64,000 nucleotides of DNA from Kluyvera sichuanensis (GTDB lineage Bacteria; Pseudomonadota; Gammaproteobacteria; Enterobacterales; Enterobacteriaceae): contig NZ_JABBJF010000021.1 of the NCBI RefSeq assembly GCF_014218705.1, positions 27,766-91,765 on the forward strand, read 5' to 3'. The translations under genes and the position numbers were made by a program. The stretch's first letter is position 1; every line of letters begins with the position of its first letter. The notes beneath the pieces were generated by a model. The model ran no database searches. It was given only the letters and a program-made list of their open reading frames with translations, and was not told where the DNA came from. Shown here piece by piece: positions 31,534-41,596 of this stretch.

Positions 31534-32009
31534 TACGACCTTCTGTATACGATCTGCAAAAAGCCAGGCTCATCCTCATTTGCACGTTGGGTATAAGCCG
31601 TTTCGACTGGTACGAACCCTAAAGAACGCATCATTGGCGCCGGGAAGAACGCATCCGCGCCCGGCACATCCACGCCAATATGCGACAGCCAGATCTCTTC
31701 TACGTGTGGCATAAAGAGCGAGTAAATCTGCCCGCCACCAATCACCCAGACCGGATCTGGCAGTCTCAAAACGTCATCGATGCCAGCGGGGTAGAACCCA
31801 TTGGGGATATACCCACGAGAGCGCGTCAAAACGAGGTTATGGCGCTCTGGCAGCGGGCGCTTGAGACTTTCCATCGTCTTGCGTCCCATCACGACAGTGG
31901 CGTTTTTGGTGAGTTGTTTGAACAGTTTCAGATCGGTCGGGCAACACCAGGGAAGTTCGTTGCCAATGCCGATTTCATAGTTGCGGCCGACAGCTGCAAT
32001 CATCTTCAT
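31533..32009 (-). CDS. Dihydrofolate reductase
   Basis: This 158-residue protein, the normal DHFR length, has clear motifs: MKMIAAVGRNYEIGIGNELPW at the start, VVMGRKTMESL (NADPH loop) and VWVIGGGQIYSLF. It reduces dihydrofolate to tetrahydrofolate, restoring the cofactor used by the thymidylate synthase in the same cluster. The ATG overlaps the stop of the interrupted HAD gene (ATGA), so the IS insertion upstream may lower its expression. Confidence 0.95.
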   Translation of the reverse strand: MKMIAAVGRNYEIGIGNELPWCCPTDLKLFKQLTKNATVVMGRKTMESLKRPLPERHNLVLTRSRGYIPNGFYPAGIDDVLRLPDPVWVIGGGQIYSLFMPHVEEIWLSHIGVDVPGADAFFPAPMMRSLGFVPVETAYTQRANEDEPGFLQIVYRRS

Positions 32010-32363
32010 TGGCTTACCTCATAGATGGTTGGTCGCTGGTGAGAATCTGCCAGCGCAGAACGCAGACGCGGATCATGAACCAGTGCGGCGATAAGTAAGT
32101 CGCCTTTGTGCTCTGCCAGCGTGCGCTTGATATGGGTTTCAAAACTGACACCGCGCGGAACAAGGTGGAGCCAGTCATAATCAATGCCGAAGTCCTTCAG
32201 CCAGCGTTTGGTTGGGCCTTCGAGCGCTTCCGGACGACTACTGATAAGCACCACTTCAGCACCGGAGCGAGCAAAACCACGCAACATGCGGCTGGTGTCA
32301 ACAACGGGTAAAAAGTGATCCACTTACCGCCACCACCAACGGTTTAATATTGATCCACCTTGT

Positions 32364-34193
<1,830 letters not shown>

Positions 34194-34381
34194 TAACCCC
34201 TGGATCAATTTTCAACCGCTGGGGTGGATCAGTTTTGCACCGTTGGTAACAGCTGGTGGGAAAGATGAGTTCATCACCGGCAATGAGAGCGCCTGCATCC
34301 GCATCAGACACTGCTTTGCGATGGCTGGCTCTCGCCAGCACACCTTCAATTTCACACAACACATACATCCCTCTGGCCATA

Positions 34382-35485
34382 TCACACCGCCACTGGAACC
34401 TTGATCCACGGAAGAGGGCTGTAGCCGCACACCTGCACACCTTCCCATTTGAAGTCGTCCAGTTCGGCCCATTCATGCGGGAAGATGACAACCGGGTCGG
34501 ACTCATTGGGCGGCTCGCGCTTCATCAGTTCCTCAACGCCTTCCATGTGGTTGTCGTAGAGATGAACGTCAAAGCCAAAATGCACGAATGCGCCAGCCAT
34601 GTGGCCGGTGATCTTCGCGAGGAAGTGGGTGAGAATGCCGTAACCGGCGATGTTGAACGGCATACCAACAAAGGTATCGACGCTGCGCTGCACCAGGCAT
34701 GAGTTCAGAATGCGTTTCGGGATGCCCAGCTCGTCCAGCATGTTCTCAGTAATGCCGCCATCTCTTTCCAGAAGACACAGCATCTGGGTGTAAATAGACT
34801 CGTGGCCGTGGCGGTTGTGCTGAATGCCAATGTCGGTGGCCATAGTCAGTCGGGTCTCAAAGTCCAGCTCGCGACTCCACAGTGAAAACACGAAATGGCA
34901 TGGCGGCAGCTTCATATCTTCCAGTTCGCCAACATTCCAGGCATTCAGCAGGATGCGACGATCTGTAGGGTTGGTGCGAAGCGTGTCAACGATACGCTGT
35001 AGCTGATCAATTTCACGGGACAACACAACGCGATCTTCACTTACGCCCAGATACCCCTCGACCTTGTACCCGCGCTCACGGAACGTGTCGATTTTGCTCA
35101 AATACTCGCTATGGCTCACGATGCGGGTATCTTCCCACCGACGCCATTGTTTGCCATAGACCGGGCCTAAATCGCCATTTTCATCAGCCCAGGCATCCCA
35201 GATTTTGACGCCATTGTCTTTCAGGAACTGGATGTTGCCCGTTCCTTTGAGATACCACTCCAGCTCAACCAGTAACGGCTTCAGGTTGACGGCTTTTCCG
35301 GAGATAAGTGGAACAGAGCCTCCCGTCAGCATGTAGTAGGAAGGGACATATGAAACGCTTTTTGTGCCGGTTCCGGTGCGATCACCCGCGTGAACGCCAG
35401 TGTTGAGCACCGTTTCAACCACTTTGGCATACGAACCACTGGCAAACTGACCGTTCGTAAAGTCTCGATTCAGTAGGATAGACAA
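34382..35485 (-). CDS. thyA: Thymidylate synthase
   Basis: This 367-residue ThyA-type enzyme converts dUMP to dTMP using methylene-tetrahydrofolate. Motifs include DRTGTGTKSV, LYWYLKGT-like ELEWYLKGTGN, the catalytic PPCH (LPPCHFVFSLW) and MPFNIAGYGILTHFLAKITGH. It has an extra stretch of about 90 residues compared with E. coli ThyA. TTG 35485 with GAGG six bases upstream is the likely start; GTG 35497 is possible but lacks a site. The next gene starts one base after its stop. Confidence 0.93.
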   Translation of the reverse strand: MSILLNRDFTNGQFASGSYAKVVETVLNTGVHAGDRTGTGTKSVSYVPSYYMLTGGSVPLISGKAVNLKPLLVELEWYLKGTGNIQFLKDNGVKIWDAWADENGDLGPVYGKQWRRWEDTRIVSHSEYLSKIDTFRERGYKVEGYLGVSEDRVVLSREIDQLQRIVDTLRTNPTDRRILLNAWNVGELEDMKLPPCHFVFSLWSRELDFETRLTMATDIGIQHNRHGHESIYTQMLCLLERDGGITENMLDELGIPKRILNSCLVQRSVDTFVGMPFNIAGYGILTHFLAKITGHMAGAFVHFGFDVHLYDNHMEGVEELMKREPPNESDPVVIFPHEWAELDDFKWEGVQVCGYSPLPWIKVPVAV

Positions 35486-35503
35486 AATCAACCTCACACA
35501 AGA

Positions 35504-35523
35504 TAGGTAAGTACATACATATT
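35504..35523. promoter_or_regulatory. Family 1 operator at thyA promoter
   Basis: ATAGGTAAGTACATACATAT lies downstream of a TATAAAAT hexamer (35525-35532, minus strand), so it covers the likely transcription start of thyA. This is the clearest operator position in the window. Confidence 0.7.
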
Positions 35524-35572
35524 ATTTTATACAAGTTTATCTGTCAGAAGTGTGTAAGGCTAGGAGGGGAGT

Positions 35573-35602
35573 AAAAAAATGGTGGCTCTTAGGCCACCAT
35601 TG
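35573..35602 (-). terminator. Rho-independent terminator (minus strand)
   Basis: ATGGTGGC and GCCACCAT form an 8-bp stem, followed by a T7 tract on the minus strand. It separates thyA from the MazG-like gene. Confidence 0.88.
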
Positions 35603-35655
35603 CAATGAGCAATTAAGAACTTGGACAATAAAACACGCCCAGGCAATATATAATG

Positions 35656-35675
35656 ATAAGTAGATACTTACAATT
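35656..35675. promoter_or_regulatory. Family 1 operator
   Basis: ATAAGTAGATACTTACAATT overlaps the stop codon of the MazG-like gene and lies upstream of a terminator, with no gene between. It may drive a short RNA or act as a transcription block. Confidence 0.55.
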
Positions 35676-36543
35676 ATTTTTTTACCATCTCGTAAAGAGA
35701 TGAGGCTTTCGCCTTCTCAACAAAGCGAGTCAGATCCACATCGCTGTAGGTTGGGGATTTGAGGATCTTGCCATCAGAAACTCTGAAGCCAATCATCATG
35801 TCAGTCCCTTCAGCGTGGCGGAAGCCCAGATCTTCCTTGTCGTATTTGCAATTCTCTACCGCCACACGACGCTCTTCGGCGTCAGCCGGCCACAGCTTGG
35901 TCATGTTGGAACGATGGATTTCTGCCACCAGCTCAACAATATCGATACCGAGAAAATCAGCCAGGCGGTAGGTCATCATGCAGGCAACGTAGATTTTATT
36001 CATCACGCGGCGCAGCTCCTGCACCAATTCGGAATCGCTAATCGGCTTCGCTTCGAGTTTGTCAGCCAGCGCATTCAGCATTAATGCAGCTTCTTTTGCT
36101 TCTTCAAACGGGATGGCCATGTCGTCAAAGACCGTGTTGCCTGGAACCATGATGGTGTGGATGAAGCGATCAACACTCTGCTCTTGGGTGTAGTAGCTCA
36201 TGCCTGTAGAGATACCGCCTTTGATGGCCACCATTGTGCCGACGCCCACGTAAAGGAAGTCAGCCATCGCATCCAGCAGCGCCGTCATGTCCCCGTTTTT
36301 AGCTGCCGGGATGCCCTCGGTAACAGCTTCTTCGTGGATCAGCTTGGCACGCAGACGCAGTAGTGCCGGATCTGAAATGGCACGGCGTGGGTGCTGAAAC
36401 AGTGTGTGGAACTGGTCAACCATCAGGTAGATGCTTTCCGTTGCCTTGCCAAAACCGGGATTCAACTCGTAAGGCTCTGGCTTAAATCCCACGAGTTTGT
36501 CTGCGGCAAGTTTCAGATGATCGGTCAGTTTCGTAAATTTCAT
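35674..36543 (-). CDS. MazG-like pyrophosphohydrolase
   Basis: From ATG 36543 (AAGGAAAGAAAGAAGAC upstream) the protein has 289 residues. A helical MazG/HisE-type region has MVDQFHTLFQHP, LRAKLIHEEAVTEGI, then DALADFLYV-like DAMADFLYVGVGT, whose Glu and Asp residues would bind magnesium and a nucleoside triphosphate. A second helical repeat and a small beta C-terminus follow. It would hydrolyse NTPs or dNTPs and suits the dNTP cluster. The exact substrate is unknown. Confidence 0.7.
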   Translation of the reverse strand: MKFTKLTDHLKLAADKLVGFKPEPYELNPGFGKATESIYLMVDQFHTLFQHPRRAISDPALLRLRAKLIHEEAVTEGIPAAKNGDMTALLDAMADFLYVGVGTMVAIKGGISTGMSYYTQEQSVDRFIHTIMVPGNTVFDDMAIPFEEAKEAALMLNALADKLEAKPISDSELVQELRRVMNKIYVACMMTYRLADFLGIDIVELVAEIHRSNMTKLWPADAEERRVAVENCKYDKEDLGFRHAEGTDMMIGFRVSDGKILKSPTYSDVDLTRFVEKAKASSLYEMVKK

Positions 36544-36625
36544 GTCTTCTTTCTTTCCTTTGGACTTCATTTGATACGTCAATTGTGACCCAGCAGCGCC
36601 AGGCCACAAAGTGGTTAAACTCGGC

Positions 36626-37768
36626 TTAAAGGTCTGCGAACTGGCTCAGGCCGGAGCGATCGACAGCGGAGTCAATCTGGCCAACGAGGTAGTTGCTTTG
36701 TTCAGCTTCCTGCGGAGCGATCTGCAGGGTGTCTGACAGCAGCCATTTGTTCATCCATACCAGTGGATCGTCTTTGATTTCCGGGAACAGCGGTCGCAGC
36801 CCAAGACGACGCATTGCCAGGTTGGTGCGGTATTTCACATAGCTTTTGAGGATGTCGGCATTCAAGCCAATCATTGAGCCGTCTTTAAACAGATAGTCAG
36901 CCCAGCGCATTTCCTGCCCGGCCACATCCATCATGGTCTGATAGATGAAGCTCTCTTCTTCTGCGGCAATCATCTTCCACATCAGACCTTCACGACCGGT
37001 ACGCATAAAGCGGATCATGCGTTCAGTACCTTCGCAATGCAGAGTCTCGTCGCGCGCGATAAAGCGCATGATCTTCGTGTTGCCCTCCAGCAGCTTCCGC
37101 TCACCAAAGGCGAACGTACACGCAAAGCTCACGTAGAAGCGAATCGCCTCCAGTGCATTCACCGACACCAGTGTTCGGAACAGCTGGCGCTGGAGAGGGT
37201 AGGGCTTGCCATCAAACTCGCTGACATAAAGCCGTTCAAATTCGTCTTCGCCAAGATGCTGGCGAGCGCAGGTCATTTCGTACAGTCTGTCATATTCGCT
37301 TGAGATGCTTACAGCCCGGCTGATGATCTCTTCGTCCGTGACGATGCCGTCGAAAACGATGCTCGGGTCATCCACCATACCGCGGATAATGTGCGTATAG
37401 CTGCGGCTGTGAATCGTCTCGGAGAACGACCAGGTCTCGACCCATGTCTCCAGCTCAGGAATGGAGATCAGCGGCAGCAGTGTTGCGTTAGGACTGCGAC
37501 CCTGAACGGAATCCAACAGCGTCTGGTAACGCAGGTTGCTCAGGAAAATATGGCGCTCGTGCTCTTGCAGCTTGGTATTGAAGTCGATGCGGTCAGTGGT
37601 AATGTCGACTTCTTCAGGGCGCCAGAAGAACGAAAGTTGTTTCTCAATCAGCTTTTCGAAGTCACGGTACTTTTGCTGATCGTAGCGTGCTACGTTGACA
37701 GACTGGCCGAGGAACATAGGTTCCTTCGTTGCGTCGTTAGCGCCCAAACGGAAAGTAGAATAAGTCAT
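36626..37768 (-). CDS. nrdB: Ribonucleotide reductase class Ia, beta subunit
   Basis: From ATG 37768 (AAACACATG context) the protein has 380 residues, the usual NrdB length. Iron-ligand motifs [11 protein letters not shown] (with the likely radical tyrosine region nearby) and [12 protein letters not shown] are present. It makes the tyrosyl radical used by NrdA to reduce ribonucleotides. It lies downstream of nrdA with a 108-bp gap holding a family 2 operator, so it can be expressed separately. Confidence 0.93.
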   Translation of the reverse strand: MTYSTFRLGANDATKEPMFLGQSVNVARYDQQKYRDFEKLIEKQLSFFWRPEEVDITTDRIDFNTKLQEHERHIFLSNLRYQTLLDSVQGRSPNATLLPLISIPELETWVETWSFSETIHSRSYTHIIRGMVDDPSIVFDGIVTDEEIISRAVSISSEYDRLYEMTCARQHLGEDEFERLYVSEFDGKPYPLQRQLFRTLVSVNALEAIRFYVSFACTFAFGERKLLEGNTKIMRFIARDETLHCEGTERMIRFMRTGREGLMWKMIAAEEESFIYQTMMDVAGQEMRWADYLFKDGSMIGLNADILKSYVKYRTNLAMRRLGLRPLFPEIKDDPLVWMNKWLLSDTLQIAPQEAEQSNYLVGQIDSAVDRSGLSQFADL

Positions 37769-37800
37769 GTGTTTCCCTCTGAATGTTATCAAATGGCTTT

Positions 37801-37813
37801 AAACAAATTGTTA
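37801..37813. promoter_or_regulatory. Family 2 operator upstream of nrdB
   Basis: AAACAAATTGTTA is followed by TCTTATTGGTTTAAACAAGG, a shortened version of the family 2 leader. It is in the nrdA-nrdB gap. Confidence 0.55.
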
Positions 37814-37875
37814 TCTTATTGGTTTAAACAAGGTGCTCAACTCAATGAAAAGGTGGGGATTTCTCCCCACGCTCA

Positions 37876-40191
37876 TCAGATTTTGCACGCGCCATCGCAC
37901 TCATCTTCTGGCTCAACAACCTCCGCAGCGGAAGGGTCTGACACCTGATCGTCGTCATCACGCTTACCAGCGCCATCACGCGTGTTGTGGTAATAAAGCG
38001 TCTTCACACCTTGCTGATACGCAAACAGCAGATCTTCCAGCAGCTTCATCATTGGAACCTTGTCGCCAGGGAAGCGAGTCGGGTCGTAGTTGGTGTTCGC
38101 AGAGATGGCCTGATCGAAGAACTTCTGAATGATGGCCACCTTAGTCAGATAGCCGCGGTTATCCGGCATATCCCACAGGTACTCGTACTGGTCTTTCAGT
38201 TGAGCGAAGTCCGGAACGACCATCTTCACGATGCCGTCTTTGGAAGACTTCACGGACACCGGGCCGCGGGGCGGCTCAATACCATTGGTGGAGTTGGTGA
38301 TCTGGCTGGACGTCTCACACGGCATTTGAGCGGTCAGAGTTGAGTTACGCAGACCATGCTCACGGATACGGCCACGCAGCTCTTCCCACGGCATTTTCAG
38401 CTCGAAAGAGGTCTCCGGGTTGGTATCCAGCGTTTTGCGATAGTGGTCGACTGGCAGCTGGCCCTGTGCGTATTTGGTGTGGGAGAACCAGTCACATGCA
38501 CCTTTCGCTTCGGCCAGTCGGCAGCTCGCATCGAGCAGGTAGTACTGAATGGCTTCGAAGGTCTCATGAACCAGCTGGTTGCCCGCAGCGTCAGAGTAGT
38601 TAAAGCCGTTCTTCGCCAGATAGTAAGCAAAGTTGGTCACGCCAATACCCAGACTACGACGAGCTTTAGCCGGGATTTCTGCAGCAGCCATCGGGTAGTC
38701 CTGATAGTCGAGCAGAGAGTCCAGTGCCGCCACAGCGTAAAACGCCACGTCTTTCAGTGAGTCCAGCGTGCGGATCGCACCCAGGTTGAACGCAGACAGG
38801 GTGCAAAGCGCGATTTCCCCGTTCGGATCGTCAGTGAACGCCAGTGGCTTGGTCGGTAGCGTGATCTCCATACAGAGATTGGACTGGTGTACCGGTGCAA
38901 TTTCCGGAACGAATGCGCCGTGATCGTTCATGTGGTCGACGTTGGCAATATAAACACGACCAGTGGAGGCACGCTCCTGCATCAGCGTAGAGAACAGGTC
39001 GACGGCCGGGATAGATTTCTTACGGATGCTCTCGTCGGCTTCGTACTTCAGGTACAGCTCTTCGAACTTGTCCTGATCAACAAAGAACGCGTCGTACAGG
39101 CCCGGCACATCGTGTGGGCTGAACAGCGTAATGTTTTCGTTGCGCACCAGGCGGCGATACATCAGACGGTTGATCATCACGCCATAGTCGAGATGACGAA
39201 CGCGGTTCTCTTCAATGCCACGGTTGTTTTTCAGCACCAGCAGACTTTCAACTTCCAAGTGCCAGATCGGATAGAACGCTGTAGCAGCGCCGCCGCGAAC
39301 ACCGCCCTGAGAGCAGGATTTCACCGCCGTCTGGAAGTGTTTCAGGAATGGAATAACGCCAGTGTGGGTGGCCTCGCCATTGCGGATCTCACTGCCCAGC
39401 GCACGCAGACGCCCAAAACCAATACCAATGCCCGCGCGACGTGACACGTAGTCGATGATTGCGGAAGACGCAGCGCTAATCCCTTTCAGACTATCAGCAG
39501 CTTCAATCAGCACGCAGCTGGAGAACTGGCGAGTAGGGGTGCGCACGCCGGCCATAATTGGCGTTGGCAGAGACAGCTTGAATGTACTGGTCACATCGTA
39601 GAAGCCCTTAACCATCTCCAGACGCGTCTTACCGGCGCAGCCATCTTCCCAATTCTGGAACAGGCACATGCCGACCAGCATGTAGAGTTGCTGTGGCCCT
39701 TCGTAGATAGCGCCAGTTACACGGTTTTGAACGAGATACTTGCTCGCCAGCTGCACGGTGGCGGCATAGCCGAAGTATTCGTCGCGCTTAGGCTTGATGT
39801 ACACGCCCAGCTCGGCAATTTCTTCCTGAGAGTAGTACTTGAGAAGGTCTTCATCGTAAACGCCACGACTGACGTTGCTGACGATGTGATTGTAGAAATT
39901 CGGGTAGTCATACTGGCCGAAGGCGTCCTTGCGGATCTTGAACAGGCTCAGTCGCGCGGCAACCTGCGAGTAGTTCGGGGTTTCCGGAGAGATCAGATCG
40001 GCAGCGGACTTCACCAGCGCCTCATGCAGCTGGCAGGTGGTCATTCCGTCGAAAATGCTGGCAGCAGCGCCCATAGCGACAGCAGACGCGCTAACGTTGC
40101 GAATGTTTTCGACTCCCCACATCACAACGCGGTTGTATTTTTCCTCTGACAACGGCTCAGTGGAACCGTTACGTTTTACGATGCTTATCAT
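37876..40191 (-). CDS. nrdA: Ribonucleotide reductase class Ia, alpha subunit
   Basis: This 771-residue protein has an N-terminal ATP-cone (MISIVKRNGSTEPLSEEKYNRVV), SSCVLIEAADS and NLCMEITLPTKP with the active-site cysteines, and a C-terminal redox pair in ECDGACKI. Together with NrdB it makes dNDPs for phage replication. A terminator hairpin lies between the family 1 operator and the start codon, suggesting attenuation. Confidence 0.95.
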   Translation of the reverse strand: MISIVKRNGSTEPLSEEKYNRVVMWGVENIRNVSASAVAMGAAASIFDGMTTCQLHEALVKSAADLISPETPNYSQVAARLSLFKIRKDAFGQYDYPNFYNHIVSNVSRGVYDEDLLKYYSQEEIAELGVYIKPKRDEYFGYAATVQLASKYLVQNRVTGAIYEGPQQLYMLVGMCLFQNWEDGCAGKTRLEMVKGFYDVTSTFKLSLPTPIMAGVRTPTRQFSSCVLIEAADSLKGISAASSAIIDYVSRRAGIGIGFGRLRALGSEIRNGEATHTGVIPFLKHFQTAVKSCSQGGVRGGAATAFYPIWHLEVESLLVLKNNRGIEENRVRHLDYGVMINRLMYRRLVRNENITLFSPHDVPGLYDAFFVDQDKFEELYLKYEADESIRKKSIPAVDLFSTLMQERASTGRVYIANVDHMNDHGAFVPEIAPVHQSNLCMEITLPTKPLAFTDDPNGEIALCTLSAFNLGAIRTLDSLKDVAFYAVAALDSLLDYQDYPMAAAEIPAKARRSLGIGVTNFAYYLAKNGFNYSDAAGNQLVHETFEAIQYYLLDASCRLAEAKGACDWFSHTKYAQGQLPVDHYRKTLDTNPETSFELKMPWEELRGRIREHGLRNSTLTAQMPCETSSQITNSTNGIEPPRGPVSVKSSKDGIVKMVVPDFAQLKDQYEYLWDMPDNRGYLTKVAIIQKFFDQAISANTNYDPTRFPGDKVPMMKLLEDLLFAYQQGVKTLYYHNTRDGAGKRDDDDQVSDPSAAEVVEPEDECDGACKI

Positions 40192-40202
40192 GTATCACCC
40201 AA

Positions 40203-40230
40203 TAAAAAAGGCCACTAAATATAGTGGCCT
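40203..40230 (-). terminator. Terminator in the nrdA leader
   Basis: AGGCCACTA and TAGTGGCCT form a perfect 9-bp stem followed by TTTTTTATT on the minus strand. It lies between the operator at 40238 and nrdA, ending either the upstream unit or the nrdA leader transcript. Confidence 0.8.
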
Positions 40231-40237
40231 CATGTTA

Positions 40238-40257
40238 ATAGATAAGTACTTACCTAT
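40238..40257. promoter_or_regulatory. Family 1 operator upstream of nrdA
   Basis: ATAGATAAGTACTTACCTAT lies between the stop of the RuvC-like gene and the nrdA leader terminator. Confidence 0.65.
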
Positions 40258-40268
40258 CAATTACCGAC

Positions 40269-40838
40269 TTATAAAATTCCTGCAAGAACATCGCGAACCT
40301 GACGGAATTGATCAGTTTGCATACCGGTGTAAATCGACGCGACAGCGTCCGCAAGGTGCTCGTTTTTATTCACCAGCACTTCCTTACCAGATTGCTTCCG
40401 GCGCAACCACGGGGCGTTTGGCTGCTTCTGCGTAGCCCACTGAATGATCTCTTCCTTCGACGTGGTCAGCTTATTCCCGACATAGTGCTTAATCTCGTTT
40501 GGCGTGACCTGTATCAGTGGCTTATCCACGCACGCCAGTACGCCAATGCAGATGCCGTATGAGGTTTGTGCGCGACTGGACTGGCTACCAACCGGAAGTT
40601 CACAAAACACCATATGGGCCTGTTCGATTATGGGCTTGGCGGTGCGCCAGATTTCGTTAGCGCGGCGCAGATCGTCGCTGTTTACGCGAACCGTCTTCTT
40701 GTTGCCGCCAGCTTTGGTTTCCACCAATGTCAGGCCATGAATGTCCAGCTTATCCGTTTCCAGATCCAGCGTGCCAATCGCCAGGCCAAAGTTGCTCATT
40801 GAAGGGTCGACGCCGACCACACGAATGGTTTTACTCAC
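40269..40838 (-). CDS. RuvC-like Holliday junction resolvase
   Basis: From GTG 40838 (AAGGAG upstream) the protein has 189 residues. RNase H-fold motifs are visible: VVGVDPSMSNFGLAIG at the start, MVFCELPVGSQSSRAQTSYGI in the middle and NEHLADAVASIYTG near the end. These supply the acidic residues that bind metal in RuvC-type resolvases. It would resolve recombination junctions before packaging. It follows the 40850 gene by 11 bp. Confidence 0.8.
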   Translation of the reverse strand: MSKTIRVVGVDPSMSNFGLAIGTLDLETDKLDIHGLTLVETKAGGNKKTVRVNSDDLRRANEIWRTAKPIIEQAHMVFCELPVGSQSSRAQTSYGICIGVLACVDKPLIQVTPNEIKHYVGNKLTTSKEEIIQWATQKQPNAPWLRRKQSGKEVLVNKNEHLADAVASIYTGMQTDQFRQVRDVLAGIL

Positions 40839-40849
40839 TTTTGGTCTCC

Positions 40850-41596
40850 TTACCACGTAGCCCAGGTTGGGCATTCCATTAGTTTCTGTTCAAGTGTCTT
40901 TTCCGGCTCGCGATCTGGCGGCTTCGGAATGTCGCTAACAACGTGAATGCTATCGTTGGTTAGAACGCCTGCAGCAATGTCTGCATCGATCATGCTCTGG
41001 CCGATGAAATGCCGCATGATGTCGATCAGATGGTGTGCAGCCGTTTCATTCGCGCTGAATACATGGGGGAGAAGAACTTCAATAATCGCTACTTCACATC
41101 CCTCCTCGTAAAAGCAGAGTTTCGCCCGCTTTGAAATTGGCGCGTGCCGGTCATAGTCAACAGAGAAGCTGGCGAAGGCAGCACCCGGCATTGCAACGTG
41201 ATCCGCGCGTGCGTTAGCGTGTCGAATCAGATTAGTGAATGCGGTGCTGATGTGCGTCTCCATTGCATTGAAGAGTGCATTTTCTTGGATGTTCAGCGTT
41301 CCGGTTTCAGGAATCACAACGAACCCCGGCCCAGAATGTGGGAGATATCCACCTTCCGTAAATGGATTAATAAGGATCGGCGCAGTGCTTCCTGACGGCA
41401 GCATAGACAAACTCGGCATCAACGGAGTCGATGACAACAGACTGGTTAATACCGCGAACTGGTCGTCATTGATGTTTTCGTTTTTCCACAAAAGTGCAGG
41501 CGCAGCTGCTTTTGCCGTATGGTGGTTTATCAGCTTTATAGACTGCATCACGGCAAACATTTGCAAAAACTGCGTGCGGCTCAAGTTAAACGACAT
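40850..41596 (-). CDS. Unknown protein in recombination cluster
   Basis: This 248-residue protein has a helical start (MSFNLSRTQFLQMFAVMQSIKLINHH). Beta-rich segments follow (GFVVIPETGTLNIQ, AAFASFSVDYDRHAPISKRAKLCFYEEGCEVAIIEVLLPH), and the end is Pro-rich. It overlaps the SbcC-like gene by 11 bp and precedes the RuvC-like gene. It may be a clamp- or sliding-surface-like factor in recombination, but no family was recognised. Confidence 0.65.
   Translation of the reverse strand: MSFNLSRTQFLQMFAVMQSIKLINHHTAKAAAPALLWKNENINDDQFAVLTSLLSSTPLMPSLSMLPSGSTAPILINPFTEGGYLPHSGPGFVVIPETGTLNIQENALFNAMETHISTAFTNLIRHANARADHVAMPGAAFASFSVDYDRHAPISKRAKLCFYEEGCEVAIIEVLLPHVFSANETAAHHLIDIMRHFIGQSMIDADIAAGVLTNDSIHVVSDIPKPPDREPEKTLEQKLMECPTWATW

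Noticed and set aside
32085..32105. GATAAGTAAGT resembling a family 1 half-site
   Set aside because: It lies inside the coding sequence of the HAD-like gene and lacks the second half of the palindrome.
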